Below are positions 6,631-13,792 of a stretch of 23,325 nt of DNA, in pieces (within the stretch, counting starts at the first letter, position 1; each line of letters begins with the position of its first letter). A program made the translations under genes and the position numbers. The notes under the pieces are model-generated. The model saw only the letters and a program-made list of their open reading frames with translations, made no database searches and was not told the origin of the DNA. The DNA is from Thermoprotei archaeon (lineage in GTDB: Archaea; Thermoproteota; Thermoprotei; QMSL01; B3-G16), in contig QMSL01000002.1 of the NCBI GenBank assembly GCA_003649665.1, positions 1 to 23,325 of the forward strand. The letters are read 5' to 3'.

Positions 6631-7074
6631 ATGGTAGTTAGGAGGAAGAAAAAATCTCGATATATGAGAGGAACGCGTACGTGTGGATGGGGTCGGGTAG
6701 GTCAGCATAGGAAAAGTGGAAGAAAAGGTGGTGTTGGACACGCTGGTATGCACAAACACTACTGGACGTGGGTCGTTAAGTACGCTCCAGACTACTTTGG
6801 AAAGCATGGATTTACTAGACCTCCTGAGCTAGTTCCTAGAATTAGATGGATAAATATAGGGGAGCTTGACATAATGGCAGAGGACCTAGTTGAAAAGGGC
6901 CTAGCAGAGAAGGTTAATGATAAAATAGTAATAGATGTGACTAAGCTAGGTTATAACAAGGTACTTGGCCAGGGTAAGGTTACAAAGCCCTTAATAGTGA
7001 AGGCACCATTCTTTACGAGTAGCGCGATAGAAAAAATTAAGAGTGCAGGTGGAGAAGCTATTATAGTCAAATAG
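6631..7074 (+). CDS. rpl15: Large subunit ribosomal protein uL15
   Basis: A 147-residue protein binding 23S rRNA. The N-terminal Gly/Arg-rich extension (MVVRRKKKSRYMRGTRTCGWGRVGQHRKSGRKGGVGHAG) is the archaeal type, and the folded C-terminal part ends IVKAPFFTSSAIEKIKSAGGEAIIVK. I choose ATG 6631 because GGTGAT (6621-6626) lies 4 nt before it, the same spacing as at other genes here, and archaeal uL15 begins MV-R. The in-frame GTG 6622 and ATG 6625 fall inside that binding site. It is followed by secY after 10 nt. Confidence 0.95.
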   Translation: MVVRRKKKSRYMRGTRTCGWGRVGQHRKSGRKGGVGHAGMHKHYWTWVVKYAPDYFGKHGFTRPPELVPRIRWINIGELDIMAEDLVEKGLAEKVNDKIVIDVTKLGYNKVLGQGKVTKPLIVKAPFFTSSAIEKIKSAGGEAIIVK

Positions 7075-7084
7075 GCGATGTTAC

Positions 7085-8536
7085 ATGCCTTCACGGGTGC
7101 TTAGCACGCTAAAGCCCTTTATGCAAATACTCCCGGAAGTTCCAAAGCCTACAAGACCCGTTACCTTTAGGGAGAAACTACTATGGACAGGACTAGTGTT
7201 GACGATATACTTTATAATGTGTGAAGTAACCCTGTATCCTTTAAGCCCACAGCAACCCGGATTTGAGAGGTTCTTCTTCTTAAGGTTAATATTCGCATCG
7301 AGAAGAGGTACGTTAGCTGAGCTAGGTATAGGCCCTATAGTAACAGCTGGTCTAATTTTCCAGTTACTCGTCGGAAGTAGGATTCTAGATTTAGATTTAA
7401 GCGATCCTGAAGATAGAGCACTCTTTACCGGAGGTCAGAAGCTATTTGCATTTCTATTCGCACTACTTGAATCCTCTGTTTATGCGTTTAGTGGAATATA
7501 TGGGCTTACAAGTATTAGCGCTAAATTCGCTATATTTATGCAACTATTCGCGGCAAGCATACTCATAATCCTAATGGATGAGATGATACAAAAGGGATGG
7601 GGACTAGGGAGCGGCGTAAGCCTTTTTATAGCCGCTGGTGTCGCACAACAGATATTTTGGTTATGCTTCGCACCATATCCAATGGACGATGGATATCCAT
7701 TAGGAGCGCTTCTTGCCTTCTTCTCAGCTATAGCGGCATCCGTAAGGACACACTCCATAGAACCATTGAAGAACGTAATAGTTAGGCCACATGGGCTCCC
7801 TGACGTCGTAGGATTTCTCTCAATGATAGGGATATTCCTATTGATTTCATATTTAGAGGGAGTACGTGTTGAGTTACCTGTGGTTTATTCGCGTTATAGA
7901 GGACTTAGAGCCAAAATACCATTTAAGTTCCTCTATGTATCTAACGTGCCTGTGATCCTAACAGGAGCACTATCTGCAAACATAATGATGTTTGCACAAA
8001 TACTGTGGAGTCGCTATAGCAATACCTCAGCCATTAAGTACATTAAGTGGTTCGTTTACTACGAAAATGTAAATGGTACTAATGTTCTTAGACCTAGCTT
8101 AGTTTATTACTTATCACCACCAGGCAATTTATCGGATGTAGCGGCAGATCCAATGAGAGCATTGATCTACTTACTGTTATTTACAATGTTATGTGTCTTC
8201 TTTGCTATAGCGTGGGTTGAGACGTCAGGCATGGATCCTGAGACACAAGCCGAGCAGATAGTACGTGCCGGACTTCAAATCCCGGGGTTCAGACGATCTG
8301 AGCGAATAGTCGCTGCGATATTACGTAGATATATCCCGTCATTGACAATATTGAGTGGACTGGCGGTAGGTCTAATAGCGGCAGTAGCGGATATGCTTGG
8401 CGCCATAGGTACGGGTATGGGAATACTGCTTCTGATCGACATTCTATTGCAGTATCAAGCAATTATGATGCAGGAGAGAGCGCTGGAGATGTACCCATTA
8501 CTTAGGAGAATCATCGGAGAGAGAAGACGTAGATAA
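7085..8536 (+). CDS. secY: Preprotein translocase subunit SecY
   Basis: A 483-residue integral membrane protein, the central pore of the Sec translocon, which exports or inserts nascent proteins with SecE and SecG/Sec61-beta. About ten hydrophobic segments can be seen, starting with LLWTGLVLTIYFIMCEV (residues about 33-49) and ending with the pair around GLAVGLIAAVADMLGAIGTGMGILLLIDIL (residues about 421-450). Family features are the LGIGPIVTAGLIFQLL region and the cytosolic loop segment IKPLKNVIVRPHGLPD-like (SIEPLKNVIVRPHGLPD). The tail is basic (RRIIGERRRR). It ends the spc-type cluster. No adk follows, although adk often does in archaea. Confidence 0.95.
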   Translation: MPSRVLSTLKPFMQILPEVPKPTRPVTFREKLLWTGLVLTIYFIMCEVTLYPLSPQQPGFERFFFLRLIFASRRGTLAELGIGPIVTAGLIFQLLVGSRILDLDLSDPEDRALFTGGQKLFAFLFALLESSVYAFSGIYGLTSISAKFAIFMQLFAASILIILMDEMIQKGWGLGSGVSLFIAAGVAQQIFWLCFAPYPMDDGYPLGALLAFFSAIAASVRTHSIEPLKNVIVRPHGLPDVVGFLSMIGIFLLISYLEGVRVELPVVYSRYRGLRAKIPFKFLYVSNVPVILTGALSANIMMFAQILWSRYSNTSAIKYIKWFVYYENVNGTNVLRPSLVYYLSPPGNLSDVAADPMRALIYLLLFTMLCVFFAIAWVETSGMDPETQAEQIVRAGLQIPGFRRSERIVAAILRRYIPSLTILSGLAVGLIAAVADMLGAIGTGMGILLLIDILLQYQAIMMQERALEMYPLLRRIIGERRRR

Positions 8537-8582
8537 TCTCTAGTTACAATTTTGGGAAAAGAGAATCTCCGGCGTATTCAGT

Positions 8583-8596
8583 AAAAATTATTTTAA
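8583..8596 (+). promoter_or_regulatory. TATA-like box before the small winged-helix gene
   Basis: AAAAATTATTTTAAG lies in the 95-nt gap after secY. It would place transcription near 8615, leaving a short leader with GGTGAG before the GTG at 8632. A second A/T element (ATTTTAAATA, 8611-8620) makes the exact start uncertain. Confidence 0.45.
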
Positions 8597-8631
8597 GCGT
8601 TCGAATGTCTATTTTAAATATCGGTGAGTAC

Positions 8632-8841
8632 GTGCCTAGGAGAATGACCGATAGAATCATTGAGCGTAAGGAACAAATATATAATCTCCTTAAAGAAAAG
8701 GGGGAGATGTCTACTTCGGAAATAGTACGTGAGACTGGACTTACACACTCACAAACGTTTTACGTATTGCGATTACTAATGAAAGAAGGACGTGTGAAAG
8801 AAATAAAAAGGGGAAAGGTAGCCTATTGGGTTGCAGAGTAA
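8632..8841 (+). CDS. Small winged helix-turn-helix protein
   Basis: A 69-residue protein if it starts at GTG 8632, which has GGTGAG (8623-8628) three bases upstream. ATG 8605 would add nine residues but lies where the leader is expected, and a leaderless start at ATG 8644 is also possible. The fold reads as helix 1 (RIIERKEQIYNLLKEKG), the HTH pair (MSTSEIVRETGLTHSQTFYVLRLLMKEG) and a beta-wing (RVKEIKRGKVAYWVAE). No metal site or effector domain is visible. It resembles MarR/ArsR-like DNA-binding modules, and also the winged helix of ribosomal eS25, so both a regulator and an RNA-binding role are open. It shares a transcription direction with, and lies 17 nt before, a 32-residue basic protein. 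Confidence 0.75.
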   Translation: MPRRMTDRIIERKEQIYNLLKEKGEMSTSEIVRETGLTHSQTFYVLRLLMKEGRVKEIKRGKVAYWVAE

Positions 8842-8858
8842 TATGGAGGTGATATATC

Positions 8859-8957
8859 ATGGGAGGAAGGCAGAGAACTACATTATTACAAATAGGTACG
8901 AGTAGCGAGAAGGGCTCCAAGAAGGCAGCCAGAAAAGGGAAGGCAAAGGCAAAGTAG
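8859..8957 (+). CDS. Predicted 32-residue basic protein
   Basis: ATG 8859 is preceded by a near-perfect ribosome binding site, GGAGGTGAT (8845-8853), with a 5-nt spacer. The frame encodes 32 residues starting MGGRQRTTLLQIG, with a Lys/Ala/Gly-rich tail ending in KAKAK, then TAG. It begins 17 nt after the winged-helix gene and ends 3 nt before the SPOUT methyltransferase gene, filling the space tightly as a translated cistron would. The MGG-basic-TL start is reminiscent of the N-terminal tail of archaeal eS25, but the winged-helix body is not attached. I cannot assign a family. It may be a small RNA- or ribosome-binding protein. Confidence 0.6.
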   Translation: MGGRQRTTLLQIGTSSEKGSKKAARKGKAKAK

Positions 8958-8960
8958 GAT

Positions 8961-9839
8961 ATGAGAGAGTGGCCTCCTCTTAAGAGAAAAGGAGAGCTTA
9001 TAGTTGCATTGCCCTCGAATGTAGTCAGTGAACTACCATCCCTAAGAGAGAAAACAGAGAAACTTGGAGAGATCTCCCGTTCACTTACTATTTTTCGTGT
9101 AACCAAGTTAGTTCTCTTCAGAAGAAGACCTGATGAAGAAAAACTCATACGTGATATACTCACCTATCATATCACGCCCCCATATCTGCGTAAGTACATA
9201 CCATTAAAGAAGAGCTTAAGGTACGTGGGTCTTCTTCCTCCACTTAGAAGTCCATCTCATGCTGTTTCTAAAGACATTAACGAAGCAATAGATTTTTCCT
9301 ACAGGACAGGATGTGTGATAGAAGTAGATAAGAAGGAAGGTAAAATATACTTCGATATCGGACTCGCCCAGCCAGCCTATGTTCCACTTTCAGAAGTTAG
9401 GAGGAGATATCGAAATGGAGATGTCGAAATGTTAAGGCTCATTAGGAGAACTAAAGAGGGAATTGAGGCAAAGATCATTAACGAAGGGGAAGTACCGATT
9501 TATTGGAGCTATCATTTGGGCAAGACATATAGTTCTCTACAATCATTACTCAGCGATATGGAGGATTATCTTAAGATAGCTACTTCCCGTTATGGAGTGC
9601 TCATAACTAATATATGGAACTCCTTGAAGAAGAGGCTTGCTAAAGAGAAGAAAGTACTCGTGATATTTGGTGGTCCTAAAGAGGGGCTTTATGATATAGC
9701 AAGGGATGAGGGTTTCGATCTTGAAGCTAAAGTTGACTATGTAATAAATTTCATACCATTACAAGGCACGAGAACTGTTCGAACTGAAGAGGCAATGTTT
9801 ATCAGCTTAGGAATTCTAAACGTTATCATACCTAGATGA
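8961..9839 (+). CDS. Putative SPOUT-type RNA methyltransferase (DUF171 / C9orf114-like family)
   Basis: This 292-residue protein belongs, by overall resemblance, to the archaeal family related to human SPOUT1/C9orf114, which combines an alpha/beta-knot methyltransferase fold with an inserted OB-like domain. Visible features are the start ELIVALPSNVVSELPSLREKTEKLGEISRSLTIFRVTKLVLF, the conserved YHITPPYLRKYIPL and RYVGLLPPLRSPSH segment (about residues 68-105), an OB-like middle, and the C-terminal knot region LVIFGGPKEGLYDIA and FIPLQGTRTVRTEEAMFISLGILN (about residues 230-288), where the cofactor would bind. The target RNA is not known. It directly precedes rpl3, a linkage also seen in other archaea, which suggests a role in ribosome biogenesis. 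Starts at ATG 8961, 3 nt after the small basic gene. Confidence 0.82.
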   Translation: MREWPPLKRKGELIVALPSNVVSELPSLREKTEKLGEISRSLTIFRVTKLVLFRRRPDEEKLIRDILTYHITPPYLRKYIPLKKSLRYVGLLPPLRSPSHAVSKDINEAIDFSYRTGCVIEVDKKEGKIYFDIGLAQPAYVPLSEVRRRYRNGDVEMLRLIRRTKEGIEAKIINEGEVPIYWSYHLGKTYSSLQSLLSDMEDYLKIATSRYGVLITNIWNSLKKRLAKEKKVLVIFGGPKEGLYDIARDEGFDLEAKVDYVINFIPLQGTRTVRTEEAMFISLGILNVIIPR

Positions 9840-9854
9840 GAGCTCACAAAGGGA

Positions 9855-9866
9855 AAATATTTTAAA
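9855..9866 (+). promoter_or_regulatory. TATA box of the uL3-uL4-uL23-uL2 unit
   Basis: AAATATTTTAAA lies about 45 nt before the rpl3 ATG in a 69-nt gap. A second A/T element (CTTAAAAA, 9880-9887) lies nearer. The first gives a plausible start near 9885 and leaves room for GAGGGATGAG as ribosome binding site. Confidence 0.5.
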
Positions 9867-9908
9867 CTCTATAGTTTTTCTTAAAAAGGCAAGACGAGGG
9901 ATGAGTTA

Positions 9909-10916
9909 ATGTGTCCAAATAGACCACGACGAGGAAGTATGGCATATTGGCCAAGGGTAAGGGCACGTAGCATAGTAGCTAGGATTAGGAACTGGCCTTC
10001 TCCTGATCTAGAGAAGCCTACACTTCTCGGCTTCGCAGGATATAAGGTAGGTATGCTTCATTTAGTTACAATAGAAGATAGAAAAGGTAGTCCGCTCTTC
10101 GGAAGAGAGGTTGTTAAAGCTGCAACAGTTATAGAGACTCCTCCGTTAAGAGTTCTCGGCTTTAGAGCATATGTGGCAACACCTTATGGCTTAAAGTCAT
10201 TCGGTGAGGTATGGGTAAGCGATCCACCAGATGACTTAGAGAGAGTATTCACAATCCCTGAGAAATTCAATACAGAGGAGCAGCTTAAGAAGATCCAAGG
10301 TGCTCTCGACGCAATAGCCGAGTTAAGAGCTATTGTTGCAACCCAACCAAGACTTAGTGGTCTTGGTAAGAAAAAACCAGAGGTATTCGAAATAAAGGTA
10401 TATGGCGGTACCATTCAGGAACAATTTGAGTACCTGAATAAACTTCTCGGTAATGAGGTAAGGATTAGCGATGTATTTCAAGAAGGCGATTACGTTGATG
10501 TTATCAGCATAACTAAGGGAAAGGGCACACAAGGGCCTGTTAAGAGGTTTGGAGTAAAGATAGCTCCTCGATGGCACAAGCATAGGAAGGGAGCAAGAGG
10601 ACATGGAACCCGAGGACCTCAGCATCCAGGCCCAATGTTCACCTCGCCTCAGGCGGGCCAAATGGGCTTCCACCAGAGGACTGAATATAATAAGCGTATC
10701 CTTAAGATAGGATATAATGGTGAGGATATAAATCCGAGTGGAGGATGGAAACATTATGGTATTGTAAGGAGCGATTACATAATCCTAGAGGGATCTGTAC
10801 CTGGACCCATAAAGAGGCTTATTAAGTTGAGATATCCGATAAGACCTAGGGATGTAGAGCATGCGGGTAAGCCTCAGATACTTTACATGAGCATAAAGCC
10901 TATTGAGGTGACGTAA
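9909..10916 (+). CDS. rpl3: Large subunit ribosomal protein uL3
   Basis: A 335-residue protein that reaches from the 50S surface to the peptidyl transferase centre and nucleates assembly. The N-terminus CPNRPRRGSMAYWPRVRA is the archaeal/eukaryotic type, so ATG 9909 is taken as start. The core includes GFAGYKVGMLH and EGDYVDVISITKGKGTQGPVKRFGVK. The uL3 signature region KGARGHGTRGPQHPGPMFTSPQAGQMGFHQRTEYNKRI falls around residues 225-262. The C-terminal VPGPIKRLIKLRYPIR is also typical. It heads an S10-type run with rpl4 starting 1 nt after its stop. Confidence 0.95.
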   Translation: MCPNRPRRGSMAYWPRVRARSIVARIRNWPSPDLEKPTLLGFAGYKVGMLHLVTIEDRKGSPLFGREVVKAATVIETPPLRVLGFRAYVATPYGLKSFGEVWVSDPPDDLERVFTIPEKFNTEEQLKKIQGALDAIAELRAIVATQPRLSGLGKKKPEVFEIKVYGGTIQEQFEYLNKLLGNEVRISDVFQEGDYVDVISITKGKGTQGPVKRFGVKIAPRWHKHRKGARGHGTRGPQHPGPMFTSPQAGQMGFHQRTEYNKRILKIGYNGEDINPSGGWKHYGIVRSDYIILEGSVPGPIKRLIKLRYPIRPRDVEHAGKPQILYMSIKPIEVT

Positions 10917-10917
10917 G

Positions 10918-11691
10918 TTGCGAGTAGTTAATGTATACGATCTTGAAGGCAATCCTGTAGATAGAATAGAACTTCCACCTATATTCTTCACTCCAGTTAG
11001 GGTAGACGTAATAAGGCGAGCAGTAATTTCGGCTATTACGGCCAGAATACAGCCACAAGGTAGGGATAGACTTGCTGGAAAGAGGACGACTGCAGAAAGC
11101 TGGGGACCAGGATATGGCGTTGCGAGAGTACCTAGAATTAAGGGTAGTAGTAGAGCAGCATTTGCTCCAATGACTGTAGGCGGATTTAGACCACATCCGC
11201 CAAGAGTTGAGAAAGTCATTCATGAGAGGATAAATAAGAAGGAGAGGCGCTTTGCGATAAGAAGTGCTATAGCGGCTACTGCAATTAAGGAACTTGTGGA
11301 GAAGAGGGGACATATAGTAGATTATGTTCCTGAGATACCTCTTATAGTAGTAAATGATATAGAAGAATTGAACAAGACACGTCTGGTTAGAGAGGCGTTC
11401 AAGAAGCTCGGCCTCTGGGCCGATGTAGAAAGAGCAAAGGAGAATACTAGAATAAGGGCTGGAAAGGGTAAGAGACGTGGGAGAAGACTTAAAAAACCAA
11501 AGAGCGTCCTAGTGGTAGTTGCTGAGGATAGGGGAATATTTAGAGGAGCACGAAACCTACCTGGTGTCGATGTAACTCTAGTTAAGAATCTTAACGCTGA
11601 ATTACTAGCTCCAGGCGGAGTACCGGGCAGATTGACCTTATGGTCTCGTTCAGCGATTGAGGTATTACGATCTGAGAACCTCTTCCAGTAA
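10918..11691 (+). CDS. rpl4: Large subunit ribosomal protein uL4
   Basis: A 257-residue protein lining the polypeptide exit tunnel. It is recognised from VYDLEGNPVDRIELPPIFFTPVRVDVIRRAVISA, the tunnel-loop segment GRDRLAGKRTTAESWGPGYGVARVPRIKG with PPRVEKVIHERINKKERRFAIRSAIAATA, and the C-terminal ARNLPGVDVTLVKNLNAELLAPGGVPGRLTLWSRSAIEVL. The start is TTG 10918, with GAGGTGA at 10904-10910 and a 7-nt spacer. No ATG fits. It is tightly linked to rpl3 (1 nt) and rpl23 (10 nt). Confidence 0.95.
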   Translation: MRVVNVYDLEGNPVDRIELPPIFFTPVRVDVIRRAVISAITARIQPQGRDRLAGKRTTAESWGPGYGVARVPRIKGSSRAAFAPMTVGGFRPHPPRVEKVIHERINKKERRFAIRSAIAATAIKELVEKRGHIVDYVPEIPLIVVNDIEELNKTRLVREAFKKLGLWADVERAKENTRIRAGKGKRRGRRLKKPKSVLVVVAEDRGIFRGARNLPGVDVTLVKNLNAELLAPGGVPGRLTLWSRSAIEVLRSENLFQ

Positions 11692-11701
11692 GGTGATGGA
11701 A

Positions 11702-11968
11702 ATGGAGATGGATCCTTATAAGATAATACTTCGACCTGTAATCTCCGAGAAGGCCATAGAGCAGATAGAGCGTCTAAATAAGCTTGTGTTCATAGTGGAT
11801 AGACGTGCTACTAAGAAGCAGATTAAGGAAGCTGTTGAAAAACTCTTCAATGTTAAAGTCGTTAAAGTAAACACTCTCATAACGCCTGAAGGAGAGAAAA
11901 AAGCTTATGTAACACTATCTCCTGAATATAGTGCGTCGGATATAGCTACTAGACTTGGAATATTCTAG
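11702..11968 (+). CDS. rpl23: Large subunit ribosomal protein uL23
   Basis: This 88-residue protein sits at the exit-tunnel mouth and is a docking site for SRP and the translocon. The family pattern is clear: IILRPVISEKAIEQIERLNKLVFIVDRRATKKQIKEAVEKLFNVKVVKVNTLITPEGEKKAYVTLSPEYSASDIATRLGIF. The start is ATG 11702, with GGTGAT (11692-11697) 4 nt upstream. The frame is open further upstream, but that part overlaps rpl4 and does not match the family. A normal short archaeal uL23 without the N-terminal extension. Confidence 0.95.
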   Translation: MEMDPYKIILRPVISEKAIEQIERLNKLVFIVDRRATKKQIKEAVEKLFNVKVVKVNTLITPEGEKKAYVTLSPEYSASDIATRLGIF

Positions 11969-11984
11969 ATAAGAGGTGAATGGA

Positions 11985-12704
11985 ATGGGTAAAAGGCTAT
12001 TAGTACAAAGGATGGGGCGTGGAACACCTACATTCAGGTCTCCCTCATGGCGACGAGAGGGACCAGCACGCTATCCGCCCCTAACGCCCGAGGAGCTAAC
12101 AGGAGTGATTAAGGGGAGAGTAGTTGAGATATTTCACGATGTAGGAGCAAATGCTCCTAGAGCAAGGATACTTCTCGAAAACGGACAGGAATTCATAACA
12201 ATAGCAGCCGAGGGAATCAGATTAGGACAAGAGATAGAGGTAGGAGCAAAGGCGGCAATAAGACAGGGAAATATATTGCCCATTAAAGCAATACCTGAAG
12301 GCACTATGATATTCAATATAGAGTTAAGGCCAGGAGATGGTGGTAAGCTTGTTAGAAGTGGAGGAGGATATGCAGTAGTGCTCTCCCACACAGAGAGTGG
12401 AACTATAATACAACTCCCGAGCAGGAAGATGAAGCTAATAAAAGGAGAGTGTAGGGCAACTATAGGAATTGCAGCTGGAGGAGGGCGTATCGAGAAGCCT
12501 CTACTTAAGGCAGGTAAGGCGTATCATAAATGGAAGGCAAGAGCTAGGAAATGGCCTCGTGTAAGGGGTAAAGCAATGGGAGCTTATGCACATCCACATG
12601 GAGGTGGAGCACATCCAAAGGGAGCACCACCAGTCTCAAGGCATGCACCACCTGGAGCTAAGGTAGGTCACATAGCCTCTAGGAGATGTGGACGTAGGAA
12701 GTAG
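11985..12704 (+). CDS. rpl2: Large subunit ribosomal protein uL2
   Basis: A 239-residue protein near the peptidyl transferase centre. It begins MGKRLLVQRMGRGTPTFRSPSWRREGPARYPP, as archaeal uL2 does. It contains the uL2 middle (GVIKGRVVEIFHDVGANAPRARILLENG), the conserved RPGDGGKLVRSGGGYAVVLSHTESGTIIQLPSRKMKLI, and the C-terminal signature VRGKAMGAYAHPHGGGAHPKGAPPVSRHAPPGAKVGHIASRRCGRRK. The conserved His-rich loop is near residues 200-211. ATG 11985 follows GAGGTGA (11973-11979) by 5 nt; the in-frame GTG 11976 is part of that site. Normally uS19 follows directly. Here the unit ends and the next gene is convergent, its stop codon touching this one. Confidence 0.96.
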   Translation: MGKRLLVQRMGRGTPTFRSPSWRREGPARYPPLTPEELTGVIKGRVVEIFHDVGANAPRARILLENGQEFITIAAEGIRLGQEIEVGAKAAIRQGNILPIKAIPEGTMIFNIELRPGDGGKLVRSGGGYAVVLSHTESGTIIQLPSRKMKLIKGECRATIGIAAGGGRIEKPLLKAGKAYHKWKARARKWPRVRGKAMGAYAHPHGGGAHPKGAPPVSRHAPPGAKVGHIASRRCGRRK

Positions 12705-13505
12705 CTAGGGTACTATCTTAGTGAAGTTACCTTCTCCATTAAGGGCTTTAATGAGGCTTTCCCTTTTAAGCATATTAAGGATCCAAACTTCACCACCTTG
12801 CTTGAAATACGCGGGATGAGAAAGTGCCTCCAAGATCTTACCTTTCATGCCTCCGGTTACGTCAATTCCCTTAGATCCTCCAATCTTCTCAACTATTGTA
12901 CTTAGATCACCATAGTGGATCAGTCTTATGGGCTCACCTTTCAGATCGGGGGATGGATATATTCCATCCACATCAACGCCGAAGACTATCAATTTTATGT
13001 TAAGCTTCATTGCTAATTCAAAGGAAAGCTTATCTCCAGAGCATATAGCAACTCCTTTTTCCTCATCAAAAACAATATCTCCGGAAAGAATAGGCATGAA
13101 GCCTAGTTCTAGCGATCTAATTATAGGATCTATGAATATCTTTACTATGTCTCCATCTCTTGACGTAATTATAGATGAGGTATTAACTGAGAAAACAGGC
13201 AAGCCCTCATTTAGGAATTCCTCAATAAGCTCACACCTGAGGATGGCTAACCTCCTTTGAACTTCCATCACGCCTAATCTCTGTACGCTTCCAATAAGTC
13301 CTTCCTGTAAGTTATACCTTCTTACAACCGGATGACCAGCACTACCAGCCCCATGGATTATAACGAACCTAAAGCCCATCTCCATCCAAATATTTTTCAA
13401 TTCTCTCGCAATTCCCTTGATTACCTCTCTTCTTACAACTAATTCATCTTTTCCTTTTTCAGTAAGTACTGAGCCCCCTATCTTTATTACCATAGTCCTT
13501 TCCAT
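12705..13505 (-). CDS. ipk: Isopentenyl phosphate kinase
   Basis: This 266-residue amino-acid-kinase-fold enzyme phosphorylates isopentenyl phosphate with ATP to give isopentenyl diphosphate, the last step of the archaeal alternative mevalonate pathway to lipids. Visible motifs are the N-terminal VIKIGGSVLT (K8), the phosphate loop HGAGSAGH (H51-H58), whose final His matches the substrate-binding His that marks this family, the nucleotide-binding region KLIVFGVDVDGIYPSPDL, and DVTGGMKGKI, characteristic of the group. Most relatives have Phe where A56 stands in GSxGH. Length is normal. The start ATG has GGAGGAG 6 nt upstream on the minus strand. It is transcribed toward rpl2, with the two stop codons directly adjacent (12704/12705). 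Confidence 0.9.
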   Translation of the reverse strand: MERTMVIKIGGSVLTEKGKDELVVRREVIKGIARELKNIWMEMGFRFVIIHGAGSAGHPVVRRYNLQEGLIGSVQRLGVMEVQRRLAILRCELIEEFLNEGLPVFSVNTSSIITSRDGDIVKIFIDPIIRSLELGFMPILSGDIVFDEEKGVAICSGDKLSFELAMKLNIKLIVFGVDVDGIYPSPDLKGEPIRLIHYGDLSTIVEKIGGSKGIDVTGGMKGKILEALSHPAYFKQGGEVWILNMLKRESLIKALNGEGNFTKIVP

Positions 13506-13576
13506 ACGTTACTCCTCCACGTAATGTCTATTAGCTTAAACGCGAGATACATATTAACTCACTAATGCGAAATTGA

Positions 13577-13600
13577 TAAGCTTAAGTTCCGTTAAGCTTA
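13577..13600. repeat. 9-bp inverted repeat in a divergent promoter region
   Basis: TAAGCTTAA (13577-13585) and TTAAGCTTA (13592-13600) are perfect inverted copies separated by GTTCCG. Each arm resembles a TATA element. The repeat lies between the minus-strand isopentenyl phosphate kinase gene and the plus-strand tRNA-Ile, so it may provide divergent TBP sites or bind a regulator. Function is inferred from position. Confidence 0.5.
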
Positions 13601-13605
13601 AATAA
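13596..13605 (+). promoter_or_regulatory. TATA box of the tRNA-Ile gene
   Basis: GCTTAAATAA is centred about 33 nt upstream of the mature tRNA 5' end, so transcription would start about 8-10 nt before the tRNA, leaving a short leader for RNase P. It overlaps the right arm of the inverted repeat. Confidence 0.5.
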
Positions 13606-13633
13606 AAAACATATACTTCTAGACTATGGAAAT

Positions 13634-13738
13634 GGGGCCGTAGCTCAGCCTGGAGGAGCGCCGGCCTTATAAGGCCGACTCCGGCACAAGGCCTAAGAGA
13701 GCCGGAGGTCGTGGGTTCAAATCCCACCGGCCCCACCA
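13634..13738 (+). tRNA. tRNA-Ile (anticodon UAU), with a 28-nt BHB intron and encoded CCA
   Basis: All arms can be paired by eye. The acceptor is GGGGCCG (13634-13640) with CGGCCCC (13728-13734), and positions 8-9 are UA. The D stem is GCUC/GAGC with loop AGCCUGGAG. The anticodon stem is CCGGC (13661-13665) with GCCGG (13701-13705), the variable loop is AGGUC, and the T stem is GUGGG/CCCAC with UUCAAAU. The discriminator is A (13735), followed by genomic CCA (13736-13738). After intron removal the anticodon loop is C-U-UAU-A-A, so the anticodon is UAU (13668-13670), reading AUA. A37 fits a tRNA for ANN codons, and A73 fits isoleucine. It lies 132 nt upstream of ileS. The UAU anticodon is unusual in archaea, most of which read AUA with a CAU tRNA carrying agmatidine. 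Confidence 0.93.
13672..13699 (+). other. BHB intron at the canonical 37/38 position of tRNA-Ile(UAU)
   Basis: The anticodon-loop bases CUUA (13666-13669) pair with UAAG (13694-13697) as the 4-bp central helix. Bulge 1 is UA|A (13670-13672) and bulge 2 is AG|A (13698-13700). GGCC (13673-13676) pairs with GGCC (13690-13693) as the inner stem, and the anticodon stem is the outer helix. The cuts remove 28 nt. This independently shows BHB splicing operating in the same genome as the rps5 intron. Confidence 0.92.
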
Positions 13739-13792
13739 CGCATTTTAGCTACAATGATATTATCTCATGTTCTCTAATGAATCCCACGTTAT

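Noticed and set aside
10785..11313. Two long minus-strand frames (144 and 137 aa) over rpl3/rpl4
   Set aside because: They are opposite to clear ribosomal genes, lack ribosome binding sites and family resemblance, and reflect the codon bias of the real genes.
13634..13738. tRNA-Ile as an integration site for a mobile element forming the 6-kb island
   Set aside because: No integrase, no repeated tRNA 3' end and no atypical composition could be seen nearby.
13554..13739. 61-aa minus-strand reading frame beginning MVGPVGFEPTTSG
   Set aside because: This is the familiar false translation of the antisense of a tRNA gene. It lies over tRNA-Ile.
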